Of a stretch of DNA of 64,000 nt, positions 22,499-34,056 are shown piece by piece. The stretch is from Ceraceosorus guamensis (taxonomy: Eukaryota > Basidiomycota > Exobasidiomycetes > Ceraceosorales > Ceraceosoraceae), in the NCBI RefSeq assembly GCF_003144195.1, contig NW_020290010.1, positions 248,001 through 312,000 on the forward strand, written 5' to 3'. The translations under genes were made by a program, and so were the position numbers. The notes under the pieces are model-generated. The model saw nothing but the letters and a program-made list of their open reading frames with translations. It had not been told where the DNA came from and searched no databases. Every line of letters starts with the position of its first letter. Position 1 is the stretch's first letter.

Positions 22499-24284
22499 TC
22501 AATCCGCAAGTGTTCTTCCTTTGCCTTTCCAGCTATCAGCAGGGCCATCAGAGCTCACCCCGGCTCGTTGACGTGCGTCATCTGGATCATCGTCCGCATC
22601 TCTTCGTTCCTCCATCACCCTTCCTCCACTCGCACTTCCGGTCTTGTTCCCCCCTTCAGACTCCTTTTCCTCCCTCGCTTTCATCTCCGCAAAAGTTGCG
22701 GATCGCGCAAAACCGCTCGAGCCGACCGAGCCGGCTGTTGTCCTGCGCGTAAACGCACTTTCTGCGTTGGCAGCTCGAGCAGCAGCGGCTAATGCGCTCG
22801 CCTTTTCGTTCTTGCCGGCGATGCTGCCTTCCCTCATCTTCTTCAGTCTCGCTTCGGCCGCTCGATACATCTCTTCCCTATTTGGGCCTCCGACATTGCT
22901 GGTGCGTGATCCAGAGGCTGAAGGAGCAGCGTAGCTAGCCGCAGATCCTCCTCCACCAGCTCCAGTACCAGTCATCCAGTTGCTGATTGTGCTTGTCCAG
23001 CTGCTTCCCGTTCCAGAATTGCTTCCAAGCGATCTGCCTCTGCCAGCCATGTTCGCAGCAGATCCTCCAGAAGAAGATGTGGTTGCACTTCCTCCACCAT
23101 CACCGAAGGCGCGTCCCCTAGGTGCCCAAGCACCTGCCCCTCCTCCGCCTTGCCCTCCTCCCCCCCTCTGGTTGGGATCCACACTATCAGGCAACTGTCT
23201 CCTAAGCCAAGCAGGCGTAGCTGGCAGGTACCTTGGGCCCCTTCCTCCATTAGACTCGGGCAGAATGTGCTCTAGAAACCAGTACGTGTGTCCTCCTATG
23301 ATGCCCGTCGCGCTCAGAATGGCTTGGGGTGGTCCCGCCATCAGCACGTCTAGCCCCAGATAGGCGTAAGGCACCCATCGAGCCGGGATCGTCACGAATC
23401 CAAAGAGAGACACGCTGCCATGCGGATTGGCTCTCGACCACAGGTACTGAACGTGTAGAGAGAGGTGAATGCAAAGTGTGGATGAGCTTGTTGCGCACAC
23501 TTCGATCGTCCAGTATACTGCGTGCATCGCTCGCCGCATTGAGCTGTGCAATCGCGACTTACACTCAAGCCACTGAGCAATGGATGAAAGAGGACGCTGT
23601 TGGACAGCGGATAATTCGTCGCCTATGGACATGAAGGCGAAGGCGTGTGCTTGAGAATCTTTGAATTTCAAACAGGCATTGGGCAGACAACGGGCTGCCA
23701 CTCACTACGATGACGATGGCCACGACGAAGATAGCCCTGACAAAGTCGGCTGTGCGACGATGAAAATGACCGATCTCGAGCTCTGAAGCGTTGCGGCTGA
23801 TAGACATTGTGATGATGCTCGTGTCAGACTCTGGTCACGCTCCTGTGATGTCGCGAAGCGCAACGTCGCACCTCCCGCCGAACGGCCCTTTCTGGCGCGT
23901 GGCGACCTGCATCTTTCGAGGGCAGTACCTCTGCGATGCGGATGCCTACTCACAAAAGCATGAACACATCGAACAAGAACTGTATGCCACTTGATCCGAA
24001 GAAGAAAGCAGTGTAGAACCTCCAGAATTGCCATTTCTTGGTGATCATGGGCCACCAAAGAATGAAGTGGTAGGGGCTGATGAGCTTGAGCAGCACTGGG
24101 ATGGTCACTGCCATGAGCGAAGCCAGCATGGTGCGAGTGACCGGTGGAATCTTGTTGCTGCGCCACCGAATTGCGTTTGACCATCAAAGAGGTGTCAGTG
24201 TGGCTGCTACACCGCAGATATGCGCCACTTCTGACCTCCAAATCGCACCACGACGAGTGCGAAGCCAGCTCACATTTCGTCCAT
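22499..24284 (-). CDS. Derlin (Der1/Dfm1 family) with long Gly/Ser-rich C-terminal tail
   Basis: Minus-strand exons 24284-24274, 24157-23954, 23796-23706, 23622-23563 and 23446-22499 join in phase to 437 residues. The N-terminus MDEINKIPPVTRTM, then LKLISPYHFILWWPMI, WQFWRFYTAFFFG and FLFDVFML are the hallmarks of Derlins, rhomboid-fold ER membrane proteins that extract misfolded proteins for ERAD. The next segments (SELEIGHFHRRTADFV and the hydrophobic RAIFVVAIVIV) and the YLWSRANP block also fit. After the last helix, about residue 220, a tail of more than 200 residues follows, first Gly-rich (GGGGQGGGG), then Ser-rich, then a basic helical patch (EARLKKMREG) and an acidic end. Typical Derlins end soon after the last helix with a short SHP box. 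I do not see a clear SHP box, so recruitment of Cdc48 may use another part. The first exon is only 11 nt. Confidence 0.92.
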
Positions 24285-25137
24285 CTTCGGCAGGGCGTAG
24301 TGTATGCCGGTCTAGACCAGATCAAAGGGTTGAACCTGCGATACCCGCGACGCTGCGTCCCGACTCGTTCCAATTCCCGAAGCTTTGTGCCACTCTCGCT
24401 TCTACACTGCGCTTAGATGACTCCTTTTTGAGAGGCTGGAGCGCTATTGAGCTCGTCTCGAAAGACTCAAATGGTCGAATTGCCGATCTGCAAACTAACT
24501 CCGCGTATCACGCTGACAACCTCGGCTGGTCGATGACGATATCAAGGTTGGGCGTTCGAAAGCTGTGGGAGGGACGTGAGCAAGCTTCGTGACTGTTGGA
24601 CTCGAACTCCAGAAGTCATGGGCGGAAGCGCAAGCATGAGTCTCATCGGCGTTCGTGGTTGTTTGTTCTCGCAGCGTGAGGTGCGGGAGATCATGCCAAC
24701 TCGCTCGTAGCGTGACGTGGAGGAGCTCTCTTCAAAGCGCTCCGCGCATGCACACGCGCGCATCACAGGGTGGCAGGCCGCCTGTCACGTGTTAGCGCAA
24801 AGACAACACGTACTGCGCGATTGACGATTCAACCGGATGGGATTTGAGCAACAACGCCGAATCAAGTCAGGTATTTCAATTACACCGAGAGCCAAGCGAC
24901 GCAGCTTGTCATGTGAGACAGGTCTCGATCGTTGGGTAATATCCTATCATCTAGCTCTGACATGCACAATCGTGGTATCATAGTGATATACAGTCTGAAC
25001 GTCTATTCGTGGGACGTACACTCCACCTAGTACCAGCCAAGTGCACATTGTGTACAGATGTCCACGGTCCGAACAAGGCCGGCAGCGCCAAAGAGTCAGA
25101 TGGGAAGGAGGATCAAGAAGGAGCTTGGACAACGAAT
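24285..25137. other. Promoter of the Derlin gene and 3' flank of LAS1
   Basis: No supported gene. Both neighbours are on the minus strand. Contains alternating CGCG-rich sequence near 24755 and a degenerate copy of the dispersed word near 24825. Confidence 0.6.
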
Positions 25138-27374
25138 CTAGATCGGTAAAAACAGGTCAGCAGGCGGCCAGCCGATCGGACAAGGTTTGAACTCTTTTGA
25201 AGCTCTGCTCCATCCGGGCACATTCGACCAATCTTCCTCTTCCTCCTGCTGCATCTCTTCTTCAGCAGCGTTGGCGATCGGCGCTTCTTCCACCCGCATA
25301 TCCTCGTCTTCATGACTTTGAACCTGCTCGTCATCGGACTGATGAGAGGATGAAGTAGCAGCTGCCGCCGCAGCCGCAGCCACTTTCTGCTCCGCGAGAA
25401 AAGCCAGACGACCATGAGTGCTGTGCGCGTGCGCGCGAGATCCCAGGTCATAGATGTGCAAGGCAAACACTCACGCGCGCTTGAAGTTCTTTCAATCGGG
25501 CAGCCATGAGATTCACGGCGTCTTCGAATCCCGTGCTCAAGACCTGCTGACGCGCATGTTCTTCACCGACATCTTGCAGAGCATCCGCGTTCCTCGACTG
25601 CTCCGCCTCTTCATGCGCAAGCGGCAAGGTCATCAGATCGTGCTTCTCAGCTCGGCTGGCAAATCCTTCGATTCCCAAGAATGTGATGGTATGCAACAGC
25701 GGGCGAAGGTGATTCTCCAGCTCCGGTCTGTTTCTGCAAATGGCTTTGGCTAGTCGCACAGAGCTGCGCGTTCACAAATGGCGCGGAATTCGGCGCACAA
25801 GATCAGTCATTGTACCTCTCTGTAGCGGAGGCTTACACCATCCGCTGTAGACGACAGTCGAGGCTCAAACTCACTGCTTGTTTGAGCGGTTCAGACACCT
25901 CTTGGCGACATGCATCGCCAACCCTTCTTCACTGTCAGACATCTCATCATCACCTTCCTCCCCATTGAGGAGCATCTTCCTCCCAGCCGCCAGGTTGTCC
26001 AACCTTTCCTGCTCCTGCAGAACGAGCATAACCAGTGCGCTCGATCCTCGTCGGCCACTCTTGCTGAATAGAGAGACTTCACTTGGCAAATGCCGATCTG
26101 AAGAGTCGCTGGGGCCGGGACAGAGTCGATCAACAAGGTAATCCGAGAGCGAGCAAGACAAAGCGGGTAGAGCAGCCAAGGTATGAGTGAGAAGCTGTTG
26201 CCATGTGCTGCACAGCAAGTTCGCAGAAGCGCTGCCTTTCGTCGAGGCGGATCCCAAGAGATCCGAGATTCGTCTACAGGACGACGTACAGCAAAGACCG
26301 GGGACTGTCTCTAGGTCAGTCAAGGGTAAAGCGCTTCGCCAGCTTTCCTTTCACACACCAGATACGCACGAAGCGTTGCATTGCAGCTCGACGTTCTCTT
26401 CAACGAGCAACTCGACCAAGTCCAAGAAGGGCGTCTCTTCCAAGTCCACTTCTTCCCGCGCCTCTCCGCTCGGACTCCTCGCTTCGTCCAATCCCAGAGC
26501 CAGCTTGACCACCTTCTTACAGGTCTGTTCCAGAAACGGTTTTTGCGGACCCGCGAGTGATCTGTCCTTCACAATGTCCAGCTGCACGTTTGAGTAGTCG
26601 CGCAAACACTGTCGAAGAGAAGCTCGATCGGCCGAGATATTTGCGCTGGGTTTTTTGGAGCTGGAAGCTAAGGGACGGGTAGATCTGTTGGCTTTTCGTT
26701 CGTGTTCTGCTTCAACCTCGGTCCGCGAGGCTGGATTGAGCGATAAAAGCGTGGGGTACCAATAGTGATGATGCAACCAGTCCAGAGCCTGTCCCATTCA
26801 TAACGCACAAACGCACAAAGTCAGCCCTTTCTGATTCCTTTCCACAGTCACGATGAATGGTGAATCAAGATGCGGGCACTGATCAACTCACTTCGGCGGC
26901 TGCATCCTGCAAAACTTGCAGACTTGGCAGATCTTCGTGTGTTGCCGCATGTCGTAGATCGACGAACCAAGTAGGCAACCCAATGCGTCTAGCAATGCTT
27001 GCAATGCTCTGTGCGAACATGCCGTTCTGATGCGCGTCCACCACCGAGTTTACGAATCTGACGATGGCCATGGCATATGTAGTCCTGACGTTCATCATCG
27101 CGATAGATGTTGAGATCGACGTCGACGACGTGTCGCCGTAGCCTGAAGCAAGGTCCGAAGGCGACGGCAGGAGGTGTGCATGCAGCATCTGAGCGCGAAT
27201 GAGCGCGGATGTACTCTCGACCGAAGCGGGACATGGACCGCGGTTCAACCAGAGACTGATGATGCCCAGGCCTGCTTGACGCTGAAACACATCCGAGCTG
27301 TACAGCTGACCGTGAAGCGCGATGAGGGCTTGACTGGACGTCCATGGTGTACGACGAGGCAAAGAGGGGGTCAT
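25138..27374 (-). CDS. LAS1: Las1, HEPN endonuclease for ITS2 pre-rRNA cleavage
   Basis: Minus-strand exons 27374-26892, 26788-26370, 26273-25875, 25733-25475 and 25386-25138 join in phase to 602 residues. The first 165 residues form the Las1 HEPN domain. They show PRRTPWTS at the start, LWLNRGPCPASVESTSALI, YAMAIVRFVNSVVD, then IGLPTWFVDLRHAATHEDLP. The RHAATH sequence (R141, H146) is the conserved catalytic Rx4H motif. Las1 pairs with the Grc3 polynucleotide kinase in the nucleolus to cut ITS2 and process the new end, an essential step of 60S subunit formation. The middle is helical and poorly conserved. The C-terminal part has an acidic segment (EEEMQQEEEED) followed by W..VPGW and PCPIGWPPADL, which matches the conserved Las1 tail known to contact Grc3. 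An Ala run precedes the acidic region. Confidence 0.93.
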
Positions 27375-28261
27375 GATTTTGGGCTGGCTGCGTAGCAGGG
27401 TGGTGCGGATAACATTGCGTCAGCATACCCTAGCTGGCTCGATTCGGTCTCCAGCACACAAGCCACCTCCAAGCAGGCGAGCCTGCATCATCCGTCACCC
27501 GGCATTTGCGATCCACTACAGTAATCAGTAGGCGACGTGTGTTTGAAGCACGAAGCGCAAAGAAACAATCTCGCCAGTCTCTTCACGCGAAGAGGTCCGT
27601 GCTTGACTCTATGTTGTGCATGTCATCATTGTCGCAGCTTGCTTACCATGCCAGCATATGTACCCGACCATCACACCTTGACCACATTGGCAAAGAACGA
27701 ATGTTGACTCACTTGGGGCGCTGATTCGATGCGGTGTGGCTTCCCTGCACCCCTTAGCTGCTGAAGGGAACGTCCGTGGATAGCTCCATGCTGAGCTTGC
27801 TTGAGCTGACCTGAGCCGGACCTGCTGAAACCGATGCGTGGTCGCGATTGCGCCTGCAGAGCGTCGAGGGCGAGGGTGGAAAAGATGGTGCTCGATCAAC
27901 GCACCCAAGCTCTTCTTCAAGAAGAGGAAAACTTGATGGAACTCAGCGGATGCGTGATCACGGCGGTGAAAATTCAAATTGCATGCCCGACGTGCACAGC
28001 AGGTCACGTGTGTCCAAGAAAGTCAATCACGCGTCGAGCGTGAGGAGGTCGAGTTCGAGTTGAGTGGAGCTGAGTTGCTTGAAGCAAGGCAGCCAAGCTT
28101 GACTGAGCGAGGCCGCACACCATCCAGCACCTCTTCGCCCTCTGTCCACACAAGAGCAGCGATTTTGCTGCCTTTCTGGTGCTGCTACCTAAGTTTCTCG
28201 CAGAGCGCGATTTGTCTCCCTGCCCTGCTGATGGTCGAGCTCTCGGTGGGCATCTATAAGG
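27375..28261. other. Divergent promoter between LAS1 and NTR1
   Basis: About 890 bases of shared upstream sequence for two essential RNA-processing genes (rRNA and spliceosome). No supported gene. CTATAAGG lies directly before the NTR1 ATG and a CACGTG palindrome lies near 28005. Co-regulation is only a possibility. Confidence 0.6.
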
Positions 28262-31200
28262 ATGGCTCGTAAACGCTACCTGGTGGATCAGCTTTCGGAT
28301 TCGGGCGATGAGGGGGCAGCGTCGGGATCAGAGACGGAGGGAAGGATCAACGATCGTCGCCCAACGCGCTCAAAGGAGGAAGCTATCTATGGAGTCTTTG
28401 CAGAGTCCGACGATGAGCAGGGCCATTCGGGCGGTGGTGGAAGGGGCGGGGCCAGGGGCAAAGCGAGTGGGAGGGGGAGAGGTGCAGCGGTGAATTATGC
28501 AAGAGGACAAGCTTTCGTCTCTGCCACTTCCAACTCGACTTTGCAAGCTGCTCAACAAGCACGTCAAGGCCGCCAAGGTACCGAGACCGGACGTGGCGAG
28601 TCCGCGTCCCGGTCGTCCGCCCATTCCGATTCGGACGAGTCGCGCATGTCCACCTCTTCAGAACATCACTCACAACTCCTCTCTCGTCCTCTTTCCACCG
28701 AAGAAGAGCTTAGCACTCGTCCCGCTTTCCAAGATGTCAATCTAGGACCTACGGCAGCTGAGGCGGACATCATATCGCGGTCTGCAGCGCAAGCTCAACG
28801 AAGTGAAGGGGACTCCTCTTTTGTTCCCGCCTCTTTCCTGTCCACTCGGTCGCGCGAACCTGCCCAGACATCAGCGTCGAGCGGCTCAAGAGGTGGCATC
28901 GGCTCAAACTCTAGGGCTTTGGAGGATGATGGCTGGAATGCGCCGTCTGGATCTTCCAGGGGTGGAATGGGGACGGCCGGTCTCCATGTGCCACCATCGC
29001 GCAAGGCTGCGCCGCTGGACGACGATGTCGACATGATAGAGGCAGACCAGGCTGTCAAAGGACGCGCGGGACTAGCTGGCTCTTTCGATGCGCCACCATT
29101 ATCTTCAGCGCCCTTACTCGGAGCTTCGATTAGCCACTCGTCGGCGGCGACGCCAGCTCCCAAGAGATCCTTTGTTGGTGGAGGTGGTTTAGGACACAAA
29201 GCAAGATCTGCAAACTCCCCAGCAGACATGAAACCCATCGCTCCTGGCAAGGGCGGGAAATTTGCGAGCATGATGATGCAGCAGATGGGCTGGGCAGGTG
29301 GAGGATTAGGAAAAGCGGGAGAAGGAATCGTCAATCCGATAGAAGTGCAGCTAAGACCTGAAAGAGCGGGTATAGCTTTCGGCGGACGGAAAGAGAAAAC
29401 GAAGCAAGCCAAGGAGGAAGCGAAGAGAAGAGGAGAAGCAGTCAGTAGCGATTCGGAGGGAGAAGGCAAACAGAGGAAAGGGGGCCGCAAGAAGCAAGGG
29501 AAACAATTCAGAAATGAAGCAGAACATCAGGATAGGGAGAGAAGAGAATTGTGGAGTAGACCTGACAGGAAAATGAGAAGGGTCAAGGTGCAACATCGGA
29601 CGTATGAGGAGATCATAGCAGAGGCTGGCGGAAATGAGCCTTCTGGTCTTGAAGCGGGCATCGGACCCATCATCGATGCTACCGGTCCTCAGGTGCGCGA
29701 AGTGGCCTCTCTCTCCAGCGCTTTGGGAGACAAGGGCATTCCGACGAGCGAAAGCACGCGTCTGCCGGAGTTGAGGCACAACCTTAGACTGATTTGCGAT
29801 AATAATCGCATCCTGCTCGAAGGTTTGGCGAGAAAAGGCGCGCAGAATATCGAGAGACAAAAATGGCTCGTCAGGGAGAGAGACGAGTCGGAGAGGAGAA
29901 GAGCCAAAGTTGCCGTGGATGCGCAACGCGTGAGAGAGGTCCTCAGTGTCGTTCGAGACCTTGAAGAGTTGGGCATACAGAACGAAAAACTGGTCTCATC
30001 GGGCGTCGAGGAGGAGATGGATACGCAGCGATTGAGCGACCTGATCGGATTGCTGAAGGAGAAGTATGGGGACGAGATCCAAGGGCTGGGATTGGACGAA
30101 GCTATCGTTGCTGCTGTTGTGCCTCTTGTGCGCACAAGAATACGGGCCTGGAAACCAATGCAAGAACCAAGGCATCTTTTGGAAGATTTCGAGCGATGGC
30201 ATTCGGTGCTGCAAAGTGTTGATGAGAGTCGCCACGCTACTATGAATGGGCACTCCAAGTCGGATCCTGTCATGACGCCATTCGAATCCCTGCTTTGGAA
30301 CCTGTGGATGCCCCCCGTCCGCAGTGCTCTCAACAACGATTGGAAAGCACATCATCCCGAAGGTGCTATGCGTCTGCTGGAAGCCTGGCAACCTTTTCTT
30401 CCTCGCTTCATCTTTGACAATCTGACCAATCAGATCATCCTACCTCGTCTTTCCGACGCGGTCGAGCATTGGGAAATGTCATCTTCAAAGGCGCCCCTGC
30501 ATGCCTATGTGTTCCCTTGGCTGGAGCTGATGGGGGAGCAAATGACGAATTTGATGAACGAGGCGAGGAGAAGAGTCAGGGCCGTGCTTAGGAGCTGGCG
30601 AGCTAGCTCCGGTCTGCCGGAAGCCTTGCATTTGGAGAAATGGAGAGAGGTGAGTGAGCCCGGCAACGTTGATTGTGCGTGCTGAGAATGTACCTGACAG
30701 GCTTCTTCGCCGCTGATGGATGGTCTTGCTACCACGACGCATTATGCACAGGTCTTTCAGGACGCGGATTGGAACGCCATGCTTCTGGAGCAGGTGGTGC
30801 CCAAGCTTTCTTCCTACCTGCGTCAAGAGCTGCGCATCAATCCAGCAAAGCAAGAGATGAGCCCTTTTCATCTCGTCGTAGCCTGGCACACTCACCTCGC
30901 CCCCATCAACACTTCGCGTCTACTAGAATGCGACTTTTTCCCGCAATGGCTCGACGTCTTGCATCTTTGGTTGACGCAGCCCAACGTGCAATTCTCCGAA
31001 GTGGGCCAATGGTATTCTTTCTGGAAGGCGCAATTCGCAAAGTATACCGGCGTGTCGGAATTGCCAGGCATAAAGCTGGGTTTCAAGAGGGGTCTGGATC
31101 TCATCAATCAGGCTTTGGAACGGAAGACGGCGGAAGGGAGAGCGAATTTGCCAAAGGCAGACAGCACGCCCTTGTCCAAGTCTCAATTCAAGAATGCTCA

Positions 31201-31570
31201 GCAAGCACACTCCGCCAATGCCCGCTCCAACTTTGCAAGTCGAGGCGCAGCCGCAGATCCAGCAGCGATCGCGAGCGCGAGCGCGAATGCCGAATCATCC
31301 ATCACGTTCAAACGCGTCGTCGAGGAAGAAGCAGCAAAGTCGGAGTTGCTCGTCTTGCCACTGAGCAAATCTCATCCGCTCAACGGAGCGCCGCTACTTC
31401 GCATATCCCCTCACATTACTGGAAAGCCCGGCATCACTTTTTACATCGACGACGATGTGGTCTGGGCTTTTGCTGCTGCTCATCATACCGCCTCGTCAAA
31501 TGCGGCCGATGAGTACAGCCCCATCAGTCTGCAGGAACTTGTCCAGAGTGCCAAGCTCGTCAAAAAGTGA
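28262..31570 (+). CDS. NTR1: Ntr1/Spp382/TFIP11-type G-patch spliceosome disassembly factor
   Basis: Two exons, 28262-30649 and 30752-31570, join in phase to 1068 residues. The N-terminus (ARKRYLVDQLSDSGDEG, then EEAIYGVFAESDDE) is the TIP_N region of tuftelin-interacting-protein-11 homologues. A G-patch follows at about 329-375 (KGGKFASMMMQQMGWAGG, GLGKAGEGIVNPIEV), then a Lys/Arg-rich linker. The rest is the GCFC/TFIP11 helical domain, recognisable in WREVFQDADWNAML, VPKLSSYL, INPAKQEMSPFHLVVAW and the LLECDFFPQWLDVLHLWL block. In yeast Ntr1 activates the DEAH helicase Prp43 through the G-patch to take apart intron-lariat spliceosomes. A Gly/Arg-rich stretch near residues 58-75 may be an RGG box. 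Length is within the range of animal and fungal homologues. The single intron interrupts WRE|VFQ with phase 0. It is convergent with the fumarase gene, only 155 bases apart. Confidence 0.93.
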
Positions 31571-31725
31571 TTTTACATGTAATACTAACCGCATCTCGAC
31601 GCCTTCCATGCGTGATGCGCCTCGTCGAGTCAGATCATGGCGCAGCAATGATATCTATTGACTTGATAGTCCACACCTCGAAGAGAAGAAGCGTCTCTAT
31701 GATTTGGTTCTTGCGCCTCTGGCGT

Positions 31726-34056
31726 TCACTTTTTGGGTGGGTCATTGGGGCCCTGAGCAGAGATGCGGATGGGGGGTGATCAGCTATGCACTTGACCCTC
31801 TCGATGGCCAGCCTAGAGCAGTCACACTTACAATCATGAGTTCGGGTCTGACCTTCTCGTCAAACTCCTCTGGCGTCAGGAAGCCCAACTCGACAGTGGA
31901 CTCCTTGAGGGTAATGCCCTTCTTGTGGGCATTCTTTGCCGCTTTGGCGACAGCTGCGGCGCGGCGCATCGAGGCACAAGGGAAAGATTGGTCAGTAAAG
32001 TGGCAGCATGCAAATTTTGCTAGACGCTGTGGTCTGCCCTCGCCTCGATGAAGATCGCAGTCAAGAAGACTTTCACTCACAATCGTATCCCAGATGGCTG
32101 TTGAGGATGGTGGCAAGCATCAAAGATTCGTTGAGGAGCTGATGAATCCTAGGTCTGTTCGCCTCGATGCCCACGACGCAATTCTTCGTAAAGCTTCTGG
32201 CTCCATCTGCCAGGAGTCTGATGCTCTGCAGCAAATTCTTGATGAGCACCGGTTTGAAGACGTTGAGTTCGAACTGTCCATAAGAACCAGCAACGCTGAT
32301 CGTCGTGTTGTTTCCAATGACCTGAGCAGCGACCATGGTCAGGGCTTCGCACTGCGTGGGGTTGACCTTGCCAGGCATGATGCTGGATCCAGGCTCGTTC
32401 TCCGGCAGAGCCAGCTCTCCAAGCCCGCAACGAGGTCCCGATCCGAGGTATCGAATGTCGTTTGCGATCTTCATGAAGCTGACAGCCACAGTGTTCAGCT
32501 GTCCGCTAGCTTCCACAATCGCATCGTGCGCTGCCAAAGCTTCGAACTTGTTCGGCGCAGTCTCGAAATGCACGCCCGTAATCTCGGCGATCTTGGCTGC
32601 CACTGCAGCGTCGAAGCCCTTGTAGGTGTTCAATCCCGTTCCGACTGCAGTGCCTCCTTGCGCCAATTGGCTCAAGCGCGGCAGGGCGCTCTTGACCCTC
32701 TCGATGCCGTTCTCGAGCTGCTTGACGTATCCGCTGAACTCTTGACCCAGAGTCAATGGCGTGGCATCCTGCAAGTGCGTTCGTCCGATCTTGATGATGT
32801 CGTCAAATTCGGCTCTCTTGGCGTCCAACGCTGTCTTGAGCTCCTCCAGAGCGGGCAAGAGAGAGTTGCTGATTTGCAGAACAGCCGAGACGTGCATAGC
32901 AGTAGGGAAGCTGAGCAGAGAGACGTACAAGAGTGGATCCTGTTCAGTGGATGCTCGCTGACACAGCAAAGCTGTGACGAGGATTGGGTCGCGAGGGCAT
33001 ACATGCCTTCGAAGGAGTCGGTTCACTGCCACTCACGTATCGTTGCTGCTCTGGCTCATATTGACGTGATCGTTGGGGTGCACGGGTTTCTTGCTTCCCA
33101 GCTCTCCTCCCAGGAGCTCGATGGCTCTGTTGCTGATGACTTCGTTGACATTCATGTTCGTCTGCGTTCCTGATCCAGTCTGGAACACGACGAGAGGAAA
33201 GTGGGACTCGAGCTGGCCGCTGATGACCTGCACAAAGAGGAGAGAGGCAGGGTCGCCAGAAAGCTTCAGCACGCTGAGGTAGCTCGGGCAAGGCAAACCA
33301 AGTGTGAGCCTAAAATGGTGCGCACCTCATCAGCAGCTTTTTGAATCGCGTCTGCAATCTTTGGGTCCAATCCGTATGTCTGGTTGACTGCAGCCGCTGC
33401 CTTTTTGAGCACACCAAAGGCTTGGATGAGGGGCAAAGGCATTCTCTCTTGAGCTCCACCAATGTCAAAATTCTGCAGAGACCTTTGTGTTTGAGCTCCC
33501 CAGTACCTGTCCGAGGGGACTTGGAGATCACCAAACGTGTCCTTTTCAGTCCTGAAGGATTGCGACATGATGCGAGAGCTGCTAAAGGCGCGAAGAGGTG
33601 CGGAGGAGGTGGGAGCGACGAAGCTGACGGGTCGCTGTGAGATGATTGATGAAAGAGCGGATTCGAGATGGTAAGTCTGAAGCTCCATCAACCGGGGGAG
33701 CCGCTTTCTAAGTGATGAGATGGGCAACTCGCTCCGCACCCTTGGCAATCGTTGCCCCGCGCAAAGAATGACCCCACACGGTCGCGCAACAGCAAGCTCG
33801 GCAGGGTGCTTGGCTCGTGCATGAGGCTCTTTGAGCCGCCGATAAGCAGGTGAGAATACCCACTGGCCCTTCAGGGCGCGTAAAATCAACATGTTCGACC
33901 AGACCATCCTTTAGCCCAAGCTGGCATCGTTCAAGCCCCTCGCTATCACCGCAGAGGAGCAAGCAAGCAAGCAAGGCTGGCAAGACTCACCTGAGCGACC
34001 TTCACCGATCGTCCAGCCGCGCTGGCCAGGCGAAGGGGCATCTTACGTGCGATCAT
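31726..34056 (-). CDS. FUM1: Fumarate hydratase, class II, with separate mitochondrial presequence exon
   Basis: Minus-strand exons 34056-33991, 33634-33326, 33227-33037, 32910-32081, 31953-31832 and 31752-31726 join in phase to 514 residues. It hydrates fumarate to malate in the TCA cycle and, in the cytosol, serves the DNA damage response and amino acid metabolism. Diagnostic blocks are [63 protein letters not shown], and the signature [11 protein letters not shown] that carries the catalytic Ser. The first exon encodes 22 residues ([20 protein letters not shown]) rich in Arg and Ala without acids, a typical presequence; exon 2 continues it to AFSSSRI. A Met directly after this (33568, [13 protein letters not shown]) is where the mature or cytosolic enzyme would begin, so dual targeting by alternative transcription start is plausible. 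The last exon is nine codons (GPNDPPKK) and depends on one junction. Confidence 0.93.

Noticed and set aside
33635-33907. Fumarase start at the ATG at 33907
   Set aside because: The spliced presequence exon (34056-33991) is a far better mitochondrial leader and joins in phase at a good acceptor; kept only as a note on an alternative transcript.
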